Positions 26,545-33,676 of a DNA stretch of 40,119 nt are shown here, in pieces (positions within the stretch are counted from its first letter, which is position 1; every line of letters begins with the position of its first letter). Both the position numbers and the translations under genes were made by a program. The notes under the pieces were generated by a model. The model saw only the letters and a list, made by a program, of their open reading frames with translations. It was not told the DNA's origin and did not search any database. This DNA is from Tannerellaceae bacterium (lineage in GTDB: Bacteria > Bacteroidota > Bacteroidia > Bacteroidales > Tannerellaceae): NCBI GenBank assembly GCA_021201565.1, contig JAJQES010000108.1, positions 1 to 40,119 on the forward strand, given 5' to 3'.

Positions 26545-26758
26545 CTAAGTCCCGTAGGGACGCCCTATCTTAGCCCAGGACAACGTCCTGGGTAATAGAG
26601 AGTAAGAAGAAAAGGAGTGCTGTAAGCACGGCATAATAAAATAGCGACAGATGAATGGATCGTAATTTATGCCGTCCTTACAGGACTCAATACAAATAAC
26701 GGGTTCAAACCCAGGGCGTTGCCCTGGGCTGGGATAGGGCGTCCCTCCAGGACTTAAA
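26545..26758. repeat. 214-bp composite palindromic element (REPIN/MITE-like)
   Basis: The outer arms 26545-26598 and 26703-26758 are near-identical inverted copies built from GTCC..GGGACGCCCTATC and GCCCAGG..CCTGGG blocks. The inner arms (GAGTGCTGTAAGCACGGCAT at 26614-26633 and its counterpart at 26668-26689) are also inverted copies. Each arm contains its own short hairpins, so the element is a palindrome of palindromes. No transposase gene is present inside. Confidence 0.8.
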
Positions 26759-26816
26759 AACACATTTTTTTTCATCCGGGGATGCGAAAATTATGCCTTT
26801 GTAGGCAGCACTAAAG

Positions 26817-26860
26817 TACGAACAAAATACGAACAAATCCGGAACAAAATGCGAACAGGA
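26817..26860. repeat. Four-copy 11-bp tandem direct repeat
   Basis: Copies start at 26817, 26828, 26839 and 26850 and read TACGAACAAAA, TACGAACAAAT, CCGGAACAAAA and TGCGAACAGGA; the GAACA core is invariant. The 11-bp period is about one helical turn, suggesting a protein-binding array. Confidence 0.8.
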
Positions 26861-26921
26861 AATGTGTTTGGTAAGTTTTTGATTAGTTGTGTCTTATGTG
26901 TATGTCTTATTTTGAGCGCAT

Positions 26922-26957
26922 GACAACAAAAAGACAATGAAAAGACGGCAAAAAGAC
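26922..26957. repeat. 11-bp-phased GAC array
   Basis: GAC trinucleotides occur at 26922, 26933, 26944 and 26955, exactly 11 bp apart; the last three are in AAAGAC context. Two GTCTTAT copies (26891-26897 and 26904-26910) just upstream are the opposite-strand counterpart of AAGAC. Confidence 0.55.
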
Positions 26958-27034
26958 AATATTAATAAAGTAAATAAAGAAAATAAATAGAGAGAGTGAA
27001 CACGCGCAAATTTTCATTCGTTCAGATCCGGAAA

Positions 27035-27100
27035 GGATACACCCTTTTTTTCCGGAGGATATACTCTTTTCTTCCACCGGGTACACCCTTTTACCGGTTC
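27035..27100. repeat. Three-copy 22-bp direct repeat array upstream of valS
   Basis: Copies begin at 27035 (GGATACACCC), 27057 (GGATATACTC) and 27079 (GGGTACACCC), each followed by a T-rich stretch. The period is exactly 22 bp, two helical turns. The spacing is like that of LytTR-family operators. It ends 80 bp upstream of the putative valS -7 element. Confidence 0.75.
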
Positions 27101-27180
27101 ATTCACATCCTTTTAATCGCGTATCTCTTAATTTGCATGCGAAACCCGTCACAAAAAGACTACGGTAAGCAGATTTTTTA

Positions 27181-27188
27181 TACTTTTG
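27181..27188 (+). promoter_or_regulatory. -7 promoter element of valS
   Basis: TACTTTTG is an exact TAnnTTTG match, 75 bp upstream of the valS ATG. No -33 TTTG is present at 19-21 nt. The leader would be about 70 nt; I see no T-box or clear attenuator in it. Confidence 0.42.
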
Positions 27189-27263
27189 CTAATGGATAGA
27201 GTGGGTGTTCCCACTTCGTTGCATAACAAACAGAGACTATAAAGAAGACAGAATAACAAAATC

Positions 27264-29930
27264 ATGGAAATTGCAAGTAAGTATAACCCTGCGGAAGTAG
27301 AAGGGAAATGGTATCAGTATTGGTTAGATAACGGGTTCTTCAGGTCAGTTCCTGATGAGCGTGAGCCTTATACAATCGTCATTCCCCCGCCTAACGTCAC
27401 CGGCGTCCTTCACATGGGGCATATGCTGAACAACACGATACAGGATATTTTGATCCGGCGGGCCCGTATGCAGGGAAAGAATGCCTGCTGGGTTCCGGGG
27501 ACGGACCACGCTTCGATTGCTACGGAAGCAAAGGTGGTGGATAAACTGGCAAAGAGCGGTATTAAAAAAAGCGACCTCACCCGTGAGGAGTTCCTGAAAC
27601 ATGCCTGGGAATGGAAAGAGGAGCATGGGGGGATCATCCTGCAACAATTGCGTAAGCTGGGGGCGTCCTGTGACTGGGACCGGACGGCTTTCACCATGGA
27701 TGAGATCCGTTCAAAAAGTGTACTCAAAGTGTTTGTGGATTTGTATCAGAAGGGGAAAATCTACCGGGGTGTACGGATGGTGAACTGGGATCCGCAGGCA
27801 TTAACCGCTTTGTCGGATGAAGAGGTGATTTACAAAGAAGAGCATAGTAAATTATATTATCTGAAATATTATATAAGTCCGCTGGACCCCTCTGAAGGAG
27901 AAGCTTCTTTGATCTCCTCCCCTTCGGGAGAGGCTTCTTATATCGTGATCGCTACGACCCGTCCGGAGACGATTCTGGGGGATACGGCTGTGTGTGTGAA
28001 TCCCAATGATCTGCGCTACTCCTTCCTGAAAGGGAAACAGGTGATTGTGCCACTGGTAAACCGGGCTATCCCTGTGATCATGGATGAGTATGTAGATATG
28101 GAATTTGGTACCGGTTGCCTGAAGGTGACTCCGGCCCACGATGTGAATGACTATATGCTGGGCGAAAAATATAATCTCCCTACCATTGATATTTTCAACG
28201 ATAACGGAACGATCAGTGAGGCAGGAGAGCTGTATGTAGGAATGGACCGGTTTGATGTGCGGAAGCAGATCGCGGTGGATCTGGAACAGGCTGGTTTGAT
28301 GGAGAAGGTGGAGGACTACGACAATAAGGTGGGCTATTCGGAACGGACGCACGTGCCGATTGAACCGAAATTGTCTATGCAGTGGTTCCTGCAGATGCCG
28401 GAACTGGCGAAGCCTGCCCTGGATGCGGTGATGGATGATGATATCCGTTTCTACCCTCAGAAACTCAAAAATACGTACCGGCACTGGATGGAGAACATCA
28501 AGGACTGGTGTATCTCACGCCAATTGTGGTGGGGACACCGGATCCCGGCTTATTACCTGCCCGGAGGTGGCTTTGTGGTGGCCGAAACTCCGGAACAGGC
28601 GGTGGAACTGGCCCGGGAAAAGAGCGGCAACCAGGCCCTGGAACTGAGTGACCTGCGCCAGGATGAAGATTGCCTGGATACCTGGTTCTCCTCCTGGTTA
28701 TGGCCCATTTCCCTGTTTGATGGAATCAATCATCCGGGCAATGAGGAGATCAACTATTATTATCCGACCAGTGATTTAGTGACTGCTCCGGATATTATTT
28801 TCTTCTGGGTAGCCCGTATGATCATGGCCGGCTATGAATATGAGCATGAAAAGCCGTTTAAAAATGTCTATTTCACAGGATTAGTGCGTGATAACCAGGG
28901 ACGTAAGATGTCGAAGTCATTAGGGAACTCCCCGGATCCGTTGCAACTGATTGACCGCTTTGGCGCGGACGGTGTGCGGATGGGCCTGATGCTGGCGGCT
29001 CCTGCCGGGAATGATATTCCGTTTGATGAAGCCCTTTGTGAGCAGGGACGTAATTTTAATAACAAAATATGGAACGCGTTCCGCCTGGTGAAAGGATGGA
29101 AAGTGGATGAAACCATAGAGCAGCCGGAAGCGTCGGCAATTGCTGTTAAGTGGTTTCAAATGCAGTTGGACCGTACGATTGCGGAGATGGATGACCAGTT
29201 TGGCAAATACCGCCTGAATGAGGCGATGATGTCAGTCTATAAACTATTCTGGGATGAATTTTCATCCTGGTTCCTGGAAATTATTAAACCGGGGTACGAG
29301 CAGCCTATTGATAAAACAACCTATGACGCGGCCCTGAATTTCTTTGATTCATTGTTGCGCCTGCTTCATCCGTTTATGCCGTTCATTACAGAAGAATTGT
29401 GGCAGGCATTGGCTCCCCGCCGGGAAGGTGAGAGCATTATGGTGTCGCTGTTGCCACAAACCGGAACAGCGGAAGCCGGCTTCCTGGAGGCGTTTGATGT
29501 GGTGAAAGAGATTATCAGCGGTGTACGTACAATCCGGTTACAGAAGAATATCCCGAATAAGGAGGCACTTGAGCTGGAAGTGCTGGGAGAACACAATGCT
29601 GTCTTCAATCCGGTGATCAGTAAGATGTGTAACTTGTCCTCTATCCGGCAGGCAACAGAGAAGCCGGCCGGCGCGGCTTCGTTCTTAGTACGCACTACGG
29701 AGTATGCGGTGCCGCTCGGAACGATGATCAATGTGGAAGAGGAGTTAGCTAAGTTGCAGGAAGAGCTGGCTTACCAGCGGGGATTCCTGGCATCGGTGAT
29801 GAAAAAACTGGGGAATGAAAGTTTTGTCAGCAAAGCACCGGCGAAGGTCATTGAAATGGAACGTAAAAAACAGGCAGATGCGGAAAGTAAAATCCGTAGT
29901 CTCGAAGAGAGCATGGCTGCCCTGCAATAA
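27264..29930 (+). CDS. valS: Valyl-tRNA synthetase
   Basis: Class I aminoacyl-tRNA synthetase of 888 residues that charges tRNA-Val and edits mischarged Thr. The HIGH-type motif is HMGH at 50-53 ([16 protein letters not shown]) and KMSKS is at 548-552. The CP1 editing domain ([13 protein letters not shown], from about 230) and the C-terminal coiled coil ([22 protein letters not shown]) are complete. Residues about 206-225 are an unusual Ser/Glu/Pro/Gly-rich insertion encoded by an imperfect direct duplication (27887-27909 and 27919-27939) related to an intergenic repeat at 31936-31964. Function is probably intact because the insert sits in a variable loop before the editing domain. Confidence 0.97.
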   Translation: MEIASKYNPAEVEGKWYQYWLDNGFFRSVPDEREPYTIVIPPPNVTGVLHMGHMLNNTIQDILIRRARMQGKNACWVPGTDHASIATEAKVVDKLAKSGIKKSDLTREEFLKHAWEWKEEHGGIILQQLRKLGASCDWDRTAFTMDEIRSKSVLKVFVDLYQKGKIYRGVRMVNWDPQALTALSDEEVIYKEEHSKLYYLKYYISPLDPSEGEASLISSPSGEASYIVIATTRPETILGDTAVCVNPNDLRYSFLKGKQVIVPLVNRAIPVIMDEYVDMEFGTGCLKVTPAHDVNDYMLGEKYNLPTIDIFNDNGTISEAGELYVGMDRFDVRKQIAVDLEQAGLMEKVEDYDNKVGYSERTHVPIEPKLSMQWFLQMPELAKPALDAVMDDDIRFYPQKLKNTYRHWMENIKDWCISRQLWWGHRIPAYYLPGGGFVVAETPEQAVELAREKSGNQALELSDLRQDEDCLDTWFSSWLWPISLFDGINHPGNEEINYYYPTSDLVTAPDIIFFWVARMIMAGYEYEHEKPFKNVYFTGLVRDNQGRKMSKSLGNSPDPLQLIDRFGADGVRMGLMLAAPAGNDIPFDEALCEQGRNFNNKIWNAFRLVKGWKVDETIEQPEASAIAVKWFQMQLDRTIAEMDDQFGKYRLNEAMMSVYKLFWDEFSSWFLEIIKPGYEQPIDKTTYDAALNFFDSLLRLLHPFMPFITEELWQALAPRREGESIMVSLLPQTGTAEAGFLEAFDVVKEIISGVRTIRLQKNIPNKEALELEVLGEHNAVFNPVISKMCNLSSIRQATEKPAGAASFLVRTTEYAVPLGTMINVEEELAKLQEELAYQRGFLASVMKKLGNESFVSKAPAKVIEMERKKQADAESKIRSLEESMAALQ
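27887..27939 (+). repeat. In-frame duplicated repeat inside valS
   Basis: CCCCTCTGAAGGAGAAGCTT.. (27887-27909) and CCCCTTCGGGAGAGGCTTCT (27919-27938) are imperfect direct copies ending in the same GCTTCTT. They encode PSEGEASL and PSGEASY. The CTCC..TTCGGGAGAGG core resembles the intergenic CTCCCCCTGGGAGAGG at 31936-31951. Confidence 0.65.
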
Positions 29931-29960
29931 TAATCTAATCTTAGTAACATTAAACGTATC

Positions 29961-30812
29961 ATGAAACAGACACGTAGATCTTTTTTTAAAAAGAGTATGG
30001 CGGGGGCCCTTATGTTGGGAGTGGCTTCCGGGGCAAACGGCTTGTTTGCGCAAACAATTAAACCGAAAGCGCCGAAGTCGGTGAATCCGTTCCAGTTAGG
30101 AATGGCCGGATGGACATTTGTAAATTTTGATCTGGAGACTACACTTAAGACTATGAAGAGACTGGATGTTCATTATCTGTGTATTAAGGATTTTCATTTG
30201 CCTTATGACAGCACGGATGAACAGATCGCGGCTTTTCATGCTAAATGTGCCGAGTACGATGTGACCGGTTACGCAGTAGGACCTATCTATATGCGTAGTG
30301 AAGAGGAGATTGACAAGGCGTTTGAGTATACGAAGCGGGTAGGGGTAAAACTGATTGTGGGTGTTCCTAATTATGAGTTGCTGCCCTATCTGGATAAAAA
30401 AGTGAAGGAATACGATTACCATTACGCGATCCATTTACATGGCCCGGATATTAAACTGTACCCGGATGCGACAGATGTATGGGAACATACAAAAGACCTG
30501 GATCCACGGATCGGGATGTGTCTGGACATAGGCCATGATTTGCGGAACGGATGTGACCCGGTGGCTGACCTGAAAAAGTATCATACCCGTGTGTTTGATA
30601 TGCACATCAAGGATGTGACGGATTCCACCAAAGCGGGTGTCAGCATTGAAATGGGCCGGGGGCTGATTGATTTCCCCGCACTGATCAAAGCGATGCGCGA
30701 GGTCAACTATACCGGAAAATGTAGCCTGGAATACGAAAAAGATATGAAGGATCCTTTCCTGGGCATCGCTGAGTCGATCGGATACTTTAAAGCAGTTTGT
30801 GACATCGTTTAA
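29961..30812 (+). CDS. Tat-exported sugar phosphate isomerase/epimerase-like protein
   Basis: 283 residues. The N-terminus carries a twin-arginine signal (TRRSFFKK, residues 4-11) with a hydrophobic stretch ending near LFAQ (about 31). The mature part is a xylose-isomerase-like TIM barrel: QLGMAGWTFVNFDLETTL, VHYLCIKDFHLP, KLIVGVPNYEL, HLHGPDIKLYPD, MCLDIGHDLRNG, DMHIKDV and CSLEYEKD provide the usual metal-binding Glu/Asp/His pattern. It probably isomerises or epimerises a sugar or related polyol outside the cytoplasm; substrate unknown. It starts 30 bp after valS and 9 bp before the DUF6340 gene, so may share their transcript. Confidence 0.88.
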   Translation: MKQTRRSFFKKSMAGALMLGVASGANGLFAQTIKPKAPKSVNPFQLGMAGWTFVNFDLETTLKTMKRLDVHYLCIKDFHLPYDSTDEQIAAFHAKCAEYDVTGYAVGPIYMRSEEEIDKAFEYTKRVGVKLIVGVPNYELLPYLDKKVKEYDYHYAIHLHGPDIKLYPDATDVWEHTKDLDPRIGMCLDIGHDLRNGCDPVADLKKYHTRVFDMHIKDVTDSTKAGVSIEMGRGLIDFPALIKAMREVNYTGKCSLEYEKDMKDPFLGIAESIGYFKAVCDIV

Positions 30813-30821
30813 AAACATGTG

Positions 30822-31880
30822 ATGAGAAGTACATTTTTAGCAATTCTCCTTTCTCTGTTCCTGTCCGCCTGCAATACGCTCACCTATATGAGCATTGAGG
30901 CGTACAATCCGGCGGAGATTACTTTTCCGGACCCGGTGAAAACTGTATTGATCGTGAATAATGCAGTGCCGCAACCTCCGGAATTTGGGTATGAATATAG
31001 CTTCAAAGGGGTGGCGCAGGATACCTGTAAAGCTTCGGCGGATAGTGCCTTGTTTGCTGCCTGCCGTTCGTTGGGAAAGGCCATCGCGGAAAAGGATTAT
31101 TTTGAAGATGTACTTCTCTATCATGATCCGGTTCGTACGGACGATGTCTATTATTCGGATAAGCGGCTGACCCAGGCACAGGTAAGGGCTTTGTGCCGGG
31201 AGAATGAAGCGGACGTGATTATTTCTCTGGACCTGTTGCTCTTCAATATGAAGAAGGATGTGGTTTTATTGGGGGATGGGTATGCCCTGGGGAATATTGA
31301 TGTGGTGATGAAAGGAGTAGTCAGAACCTATCTCCCGGATCGTGAGAACCCGTTGGCCACGGTCCTTGTCAATGATAGTATTTTCTGGGCGGAAACGGGC
31401 GATTTACATACGTTGCAGAATAGATTGTTACCTACTCCTGAGGAGGCCCTGATAGGGGGTGGGGAATACATCGGTGAGAAGATCCTCCCGAACTTTGTTC
31501 CTCACTGGCGGACAGATGTCCGGTGGTATTTCAATGGAGGCAGTACGATCTGGAAAGAGGCTTCGGCATTTGCTGCCGGTGATAAGTGGGACCGGGCGTT
31601 TGAACGGTGGAACACGATTCACCAGCGTTCCCGTGGCTGGAAGGACAAAGCGAAGACGGCTTCCAATATTGCTCTGTATTATGAAGTACAGGAGAATTTG
31701 CAGGAGGCGTACGAGTGGTCGCAACAGTCGTATGAACTGTTTCTCAAACACCAGGGTGAGGAGGATACCCAGACGAAACGGCAAAAGGCTTATATGGATG
31801 CGTTACAGAGCCGGTTGCTGGCAGATGCGAAACTGGAACACCAGTTAAGCCCCCTCAACTCCCCCGGAGGAGCTTTTTGA
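30822..31880 (+). CDS. DUF6340 family lipoprotein
   Basis: 352 residues with a lipoprotein signal (LLSLFLSAC, modified Cys about 17). An N-terminal domain (about 20-220) has alternating strands (VKTVLIVNNAVPQPPEFGY; EADVIISLDLLLFNM), and a C-terminal helical, TPR-like part (ASAFAAGDKWDRAFERWNTI; KAKTASNIALYYEVQENLQEAYEW) follows. Matches the Bacteroidetes DUF6340 family; function unknown, probably outer-membrane lipoprotein. The ATG at 30822 is chosen over the adjacent GTG at 30819. The last dozen residues (QLSPLNSPGGAF) are encoded by the left arm of a palindromic repeat that continues downstream, so the natural tail has probably been altered. Confidence 0.85.
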   Translation: MRSTFLAILLSLFLSACNTLTYMSIEAYNPAEITFPDPVKTVLIVNNAVPQPPEFGYEYSFKGVAQDTCKASADSALFAACRSLGKAIAEKDYFEDVLLYHDPVRTDDVYYSDKRLTQAQVRALCRENEADVIISLDLLLFNMKKDVVLLGDGYALGNIDVVMKGVVRTYLPDRENPLATVLVNDSIFWAETGDLHTLQNRLLPTPEEALIGGGEYIGEKILPNFVPHWRTDVRWYFNGGSTIWKEASAFAAGDKWDRAFERWNTIHQRSRGWKDKAKTASNIALYYEVQENLQEAYEWSQQSYELFLKHQGEEDTQTKRQKAYMDALQSRLLADAKLEHQLSPLNSPGGAF

Positions 31881-31964
31881 GAAGATATTGAGTGAAATAG
31901 AATAAATAGTACATAACAAATGCCTCTTTTTGTTCTCCCCCTGGGAGAGGTTGGGAGAGGTTCC
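31848..31964. repeat. Inverted repeat overlapping the DUF6340 stop codon
   Basis: The left arm 31848-31882 (AGCCCCCTCAACTCCCCCGG..GAGGAG..TTTTTGAGA) and right arm 31921-31964 (..CTCCCCCTGGGAGAGGTTGG..) are imperfect inverted copies of one another around an A/T-rich centre. The DUF6340 stop codon (31878-31880) lies in the left arm and the next gene starts 8 bp after the right arm. Confidence 0.65.
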
Positions 31965-31971
31965 ATGAAGT

Positions 31972-32412
31972 ATGAAAGTAAGAACTGTGGTGGAGAATGC
32001 ACTCTCTAAAGCATTGAAAGAATATTGTTCGGATACGTCTATGCATCTGACCAGTGATCTTTTTGTACAGGTAGACAACAAGACTGGTGAATTGCAGCTT
32101 TTTGATGAATCGGAAGCTCTTCTGCTCAAAGAGGTAGTCTTTGACTGGGTGGATTCACCGGAAGAGACTTTTTACCGGGATATCACTCCGTTGCTGAAAG
32201 AGGTATTTGCTTCTATTGCCTCAACGGACCTGTTTGAACATAGTAGCTTTATCAAACCTTTTTCTGTTAGCCTGACGGATGAAGAGTTCCAGGTGGTGGA
32301 GGAATTGTTTTTCCTGGATGACGATATGTTCCGCCTGGATGATCCGTTGCTGAAAGGGTTGGATGAGGAATTAAATAAATTTCTGGAAGATCTGCTTTCA
32401 GATGTGAAATAA
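31972..32412 (+). CDS. Small acidic hypothetical protein
   Basis: 146 residues, strongly acidic, with no signal peptide or membrane segment. The sequence is a mix of helices (VENALSKALKEYC; DPLLKGLDEELNKFLEDLLSDV) and a central hydrophobic/acidic part (ALLLKEVVFDWVDSPEETFYRD). I recognise it only as a Bacteroidales-type conserved hypothetical; no functional motif is visible. Coding is supported by consistent codon use similar to neighbours and full-length openness from an ATG that begins just after the palindromic element. It ends 27 bp upstream of the tRNA-Thr gene, whose possible -33 element lies within its last codons. Confidence 0.7.
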   Translation: MKVRTVVENALSKALKEYCSDTSMHLTSDLFVQVDNKTGELQLFDESEALLLKEVVFDWVDSPEETFYRDITPLLKEVFASIASTDLFEHSSFIKPFSVSLTDEEFQVVEELFFLDDDMFRLDDPLLKGLDEELNKFLEDLLSDVK

Positions 32413-32426
32413 ACTTTTTAATTTCG
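32396..32426 (+). promoter_or_regulatory. Possible promoter of tRNA-Thr
   Basis: TTTC (32396-32399), 19-nt spacer, TAATTTCG (32419-32426) differs from TTTG/TAnnTTTG by one base in each box. Transcription would begin about 7 bp before the mature tRNA 5' end at 32440. Confidence 0.4.
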
Positions 32427-32439
32427 CACCCCGTAAGTT

Positions 32440-32512
32440 GCCGACATAGCTCAGTTGGTAGAGCAACTCATTCGTAATGAGTAGGTCGCCGGTTCGAGTC
32501 CGGCTTTCGGCT
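32440..32512 (+). tRNA. tRNA-Thr (anticodon CGT)
   Basis: 73-nt cloverleaf: acceptor GCCGACA/TTTCGGC with one C-T mismatch at pair 6-67, D arm GCTC..GAGC, anticodon stem ACTCA/TGAGT with loop TTCGTAA (CGT reads ACG), variable AGGTC, T arm GCCGG TTCGAGT CCGGC, discriminator T. CCA is not encoded. No partial copy of its 3' end is found elsewhere in the window, so there is no sign that it serves as an integration site. Confidence 0.95.
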
Positions 32513-32570
32513 CGTTTTGATACAAGGACACGGATACAGAGATCCGCGCCAGCGACATTTAAAGTAAAGG

Positions 32571-32610
32571 GAACGCGGATTACGCAGATAGCGCAGAGTT
32601 TCGCAGATTT
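32571..32610. repeat. Single CGCAGA-type repeat arm
   Basis: GAACGCGGATTACGCAGATA followed by GCGCAGAGTTTCGCAGATTT closely resembles each arm of the inverted repeat at 4934-5018, but no clear inverted partner follows. Confidence 0.65.
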
Positions 32611-32883
32611 TAATTATAGTTTATTCTGAAGCGGGGAACCTGAACGGCCTTCCTACTTTCCAATCTCTTTCCTGTCAGACTAAGAGCTTCGTGCCGGCGA
32701 GAAGTTAGAAGTGTGTCAGATCCGGTCTAACATTCACCTACAAACTACAATTTCATCTCCCTTTTAGTCTGAAACATAACCAACTGTGATCATATAGATT
32801 CCTGTTCTTGTTATTACATACCCCCGGCCCCTCTCCAGAGACTAAATTATAAAATCGAAAAAGTTAGGATTTGTAAGTGAAAC

Positions 32884-33089
32884 AATCCCTGCAAGGGATT
32901 AAGAAATAGCCCAGGGTCGAGCGCAGCGAACACCCTGGGTGAAGATGATAGTAGTTCCTGAACCTTGTAACGGTTCCACCGGGATAACACAATGCAGGGT
33001 GCAACCCACTTCAGGGTTGAGGTGGGTTGGTGATTCCTGACCCAGGGTAGCGCTTCGCTGAACCCCGGGCTATTGCCATATTCCCTGCA
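32884..33089. repeat. Composite inverted-repeat element (REPIN/MITE-like)
   Basis: The left arm 32884-32940 (ATCCCTGCAAGGGAT, ATAGCCCAGGG, GCGCAGCGAA, CACCCTGGG) and right arm 33036-33089, read on the other strand, contain the same blocks in the same order. A 95-bp centre separates them. Each arm contains its own hairpins, the same plan as the element at 26545-26758, but the sequence differs. Confidence 0.75.
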
Positions 33090-33399
33090 GGAATAAAAAA
33101 CAAAAATAAATCGTTCCTATCAATGGGTAAGTTCATCTCTTTTTTATCGGAGTTTTTGCACAGTCTCTCCAGAGAGGAGAATAACATCCTATTCTTCATC
33201 ATATTAAACACAAAATAAATCTTCCTGCCACGATTGATACAGAGTTCCGCGGCGGCGAGAGGTTAAACTATCTTACGGTGCCTGTTGGTTAAGGCTGATC
33301 TGCAATTGCAATCCGGAATCAAAACAATGGGTGCTGATCAACCGGAATTTTCGATTGGTAACTTACGTCTGGCTGTAAAGTGCCTGATTGCTTGTTTTT

Positions 33400-33637
33400 A
33401 TAGTCCCTTCGTGACTATGGAAGTTATAAACTTCCAGATGTTTCTGCTCCGGGTTAAAAACCCGAAGCAAAGGAAGCTACTCTCTACCCACATCTTTTCA
33501 CCCTCGTAGAGGGTAATATATGTTAGCCCCCGGGCCGTTGGCCCGGATAGCCCGGTGGAGATTCCTATTTCACGGTGTTGTTGTCCCACGGTACCATTGT
33601 CCCACGGTGCCGTTCACTTCGTTCACTCTACCGTGGG
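33400..33637. repeat. Run of short perfect palindromes
   Basis: Successive hairpins: ATAGTC/GACTAT (33400-33418), GGAAGTT/AACTTCC (33419-33435), TGCTCCGGGTT/AACCCGAAGCA with one mismatch (33445-33469), ACCCTC/GAGGGT (33500-33514), CCGGGCC/GGCCCGG (33530-33546), and CCCACGGT copies (33585-33592, 33601-33608) pairing with ACCGTGGG (33630-33637). The last lies 40 bp after the SWIM gene and may terminate the retron operon. Confidence 0.7.
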
Positions 33638-33676
33638 CTGAGGTAAGCTGTTAAAAGGAAGGTTCTGTGTGGCATC

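Larger units (their letters stand above)
26308..27263. other. Large non-coding region between the kinase operon and valS
   Basis: About 950 bp without a credible gene. In order it holds: a CCCTTGC/GCAAGGG hairpin (26404-26428); a decayed partial copy of a repeat arm (26491-26511); a 214-bp palindromic element (26545-26758); a four-copy 11-bp tandem array (26817-26860); a second 11-bp-phased array of GAC motifs (26922-26957); a three-copy 22-bp array (27035-27100); and the valS -7 element (27181-27188). Short open frames here lack family resemblance. Confidence 0.75.
32513..33676. other. Non-coding, palindrome-rich region between tRNA-Thr and the retron operon
   Basis: About 1.16 kb with no credible gene. 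It holds a single CGCAGA-type arm (32571-32610), a REPIN-like inverted element (32884-33089), and a series of short perfect palindromes (33400-33637). The portions 32615-32880 and 33100-33380 show nothing I can interpret. Confidence 0.75.

Noticed and set aside
26545-26758. CRISPR array
   Set aside because: The repeats are inverted, not regularly spaced direct repeats with unique spacers, and no cas genes are present.
26996-27199. 67-residue open frame upstream of valS
   Set aside because: Starts at a non-ATG codon, spans the 22-bp repeat array without a matching amino-acid period, and shows no recognisable family.
32440-32512. tRNA-Thr as attachment site of an integrated island carrying the retron
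   Set aside because: No second copy of the tRNA 3' end, no integrase and no composition change were seen within the window; the right end is not visible, so this is not fully excluded.
33285-33509. 74-residue plus-strand open frame
   Set aside because: It runs through the short palindromes at 33400-33469, and has no coding-like composition.
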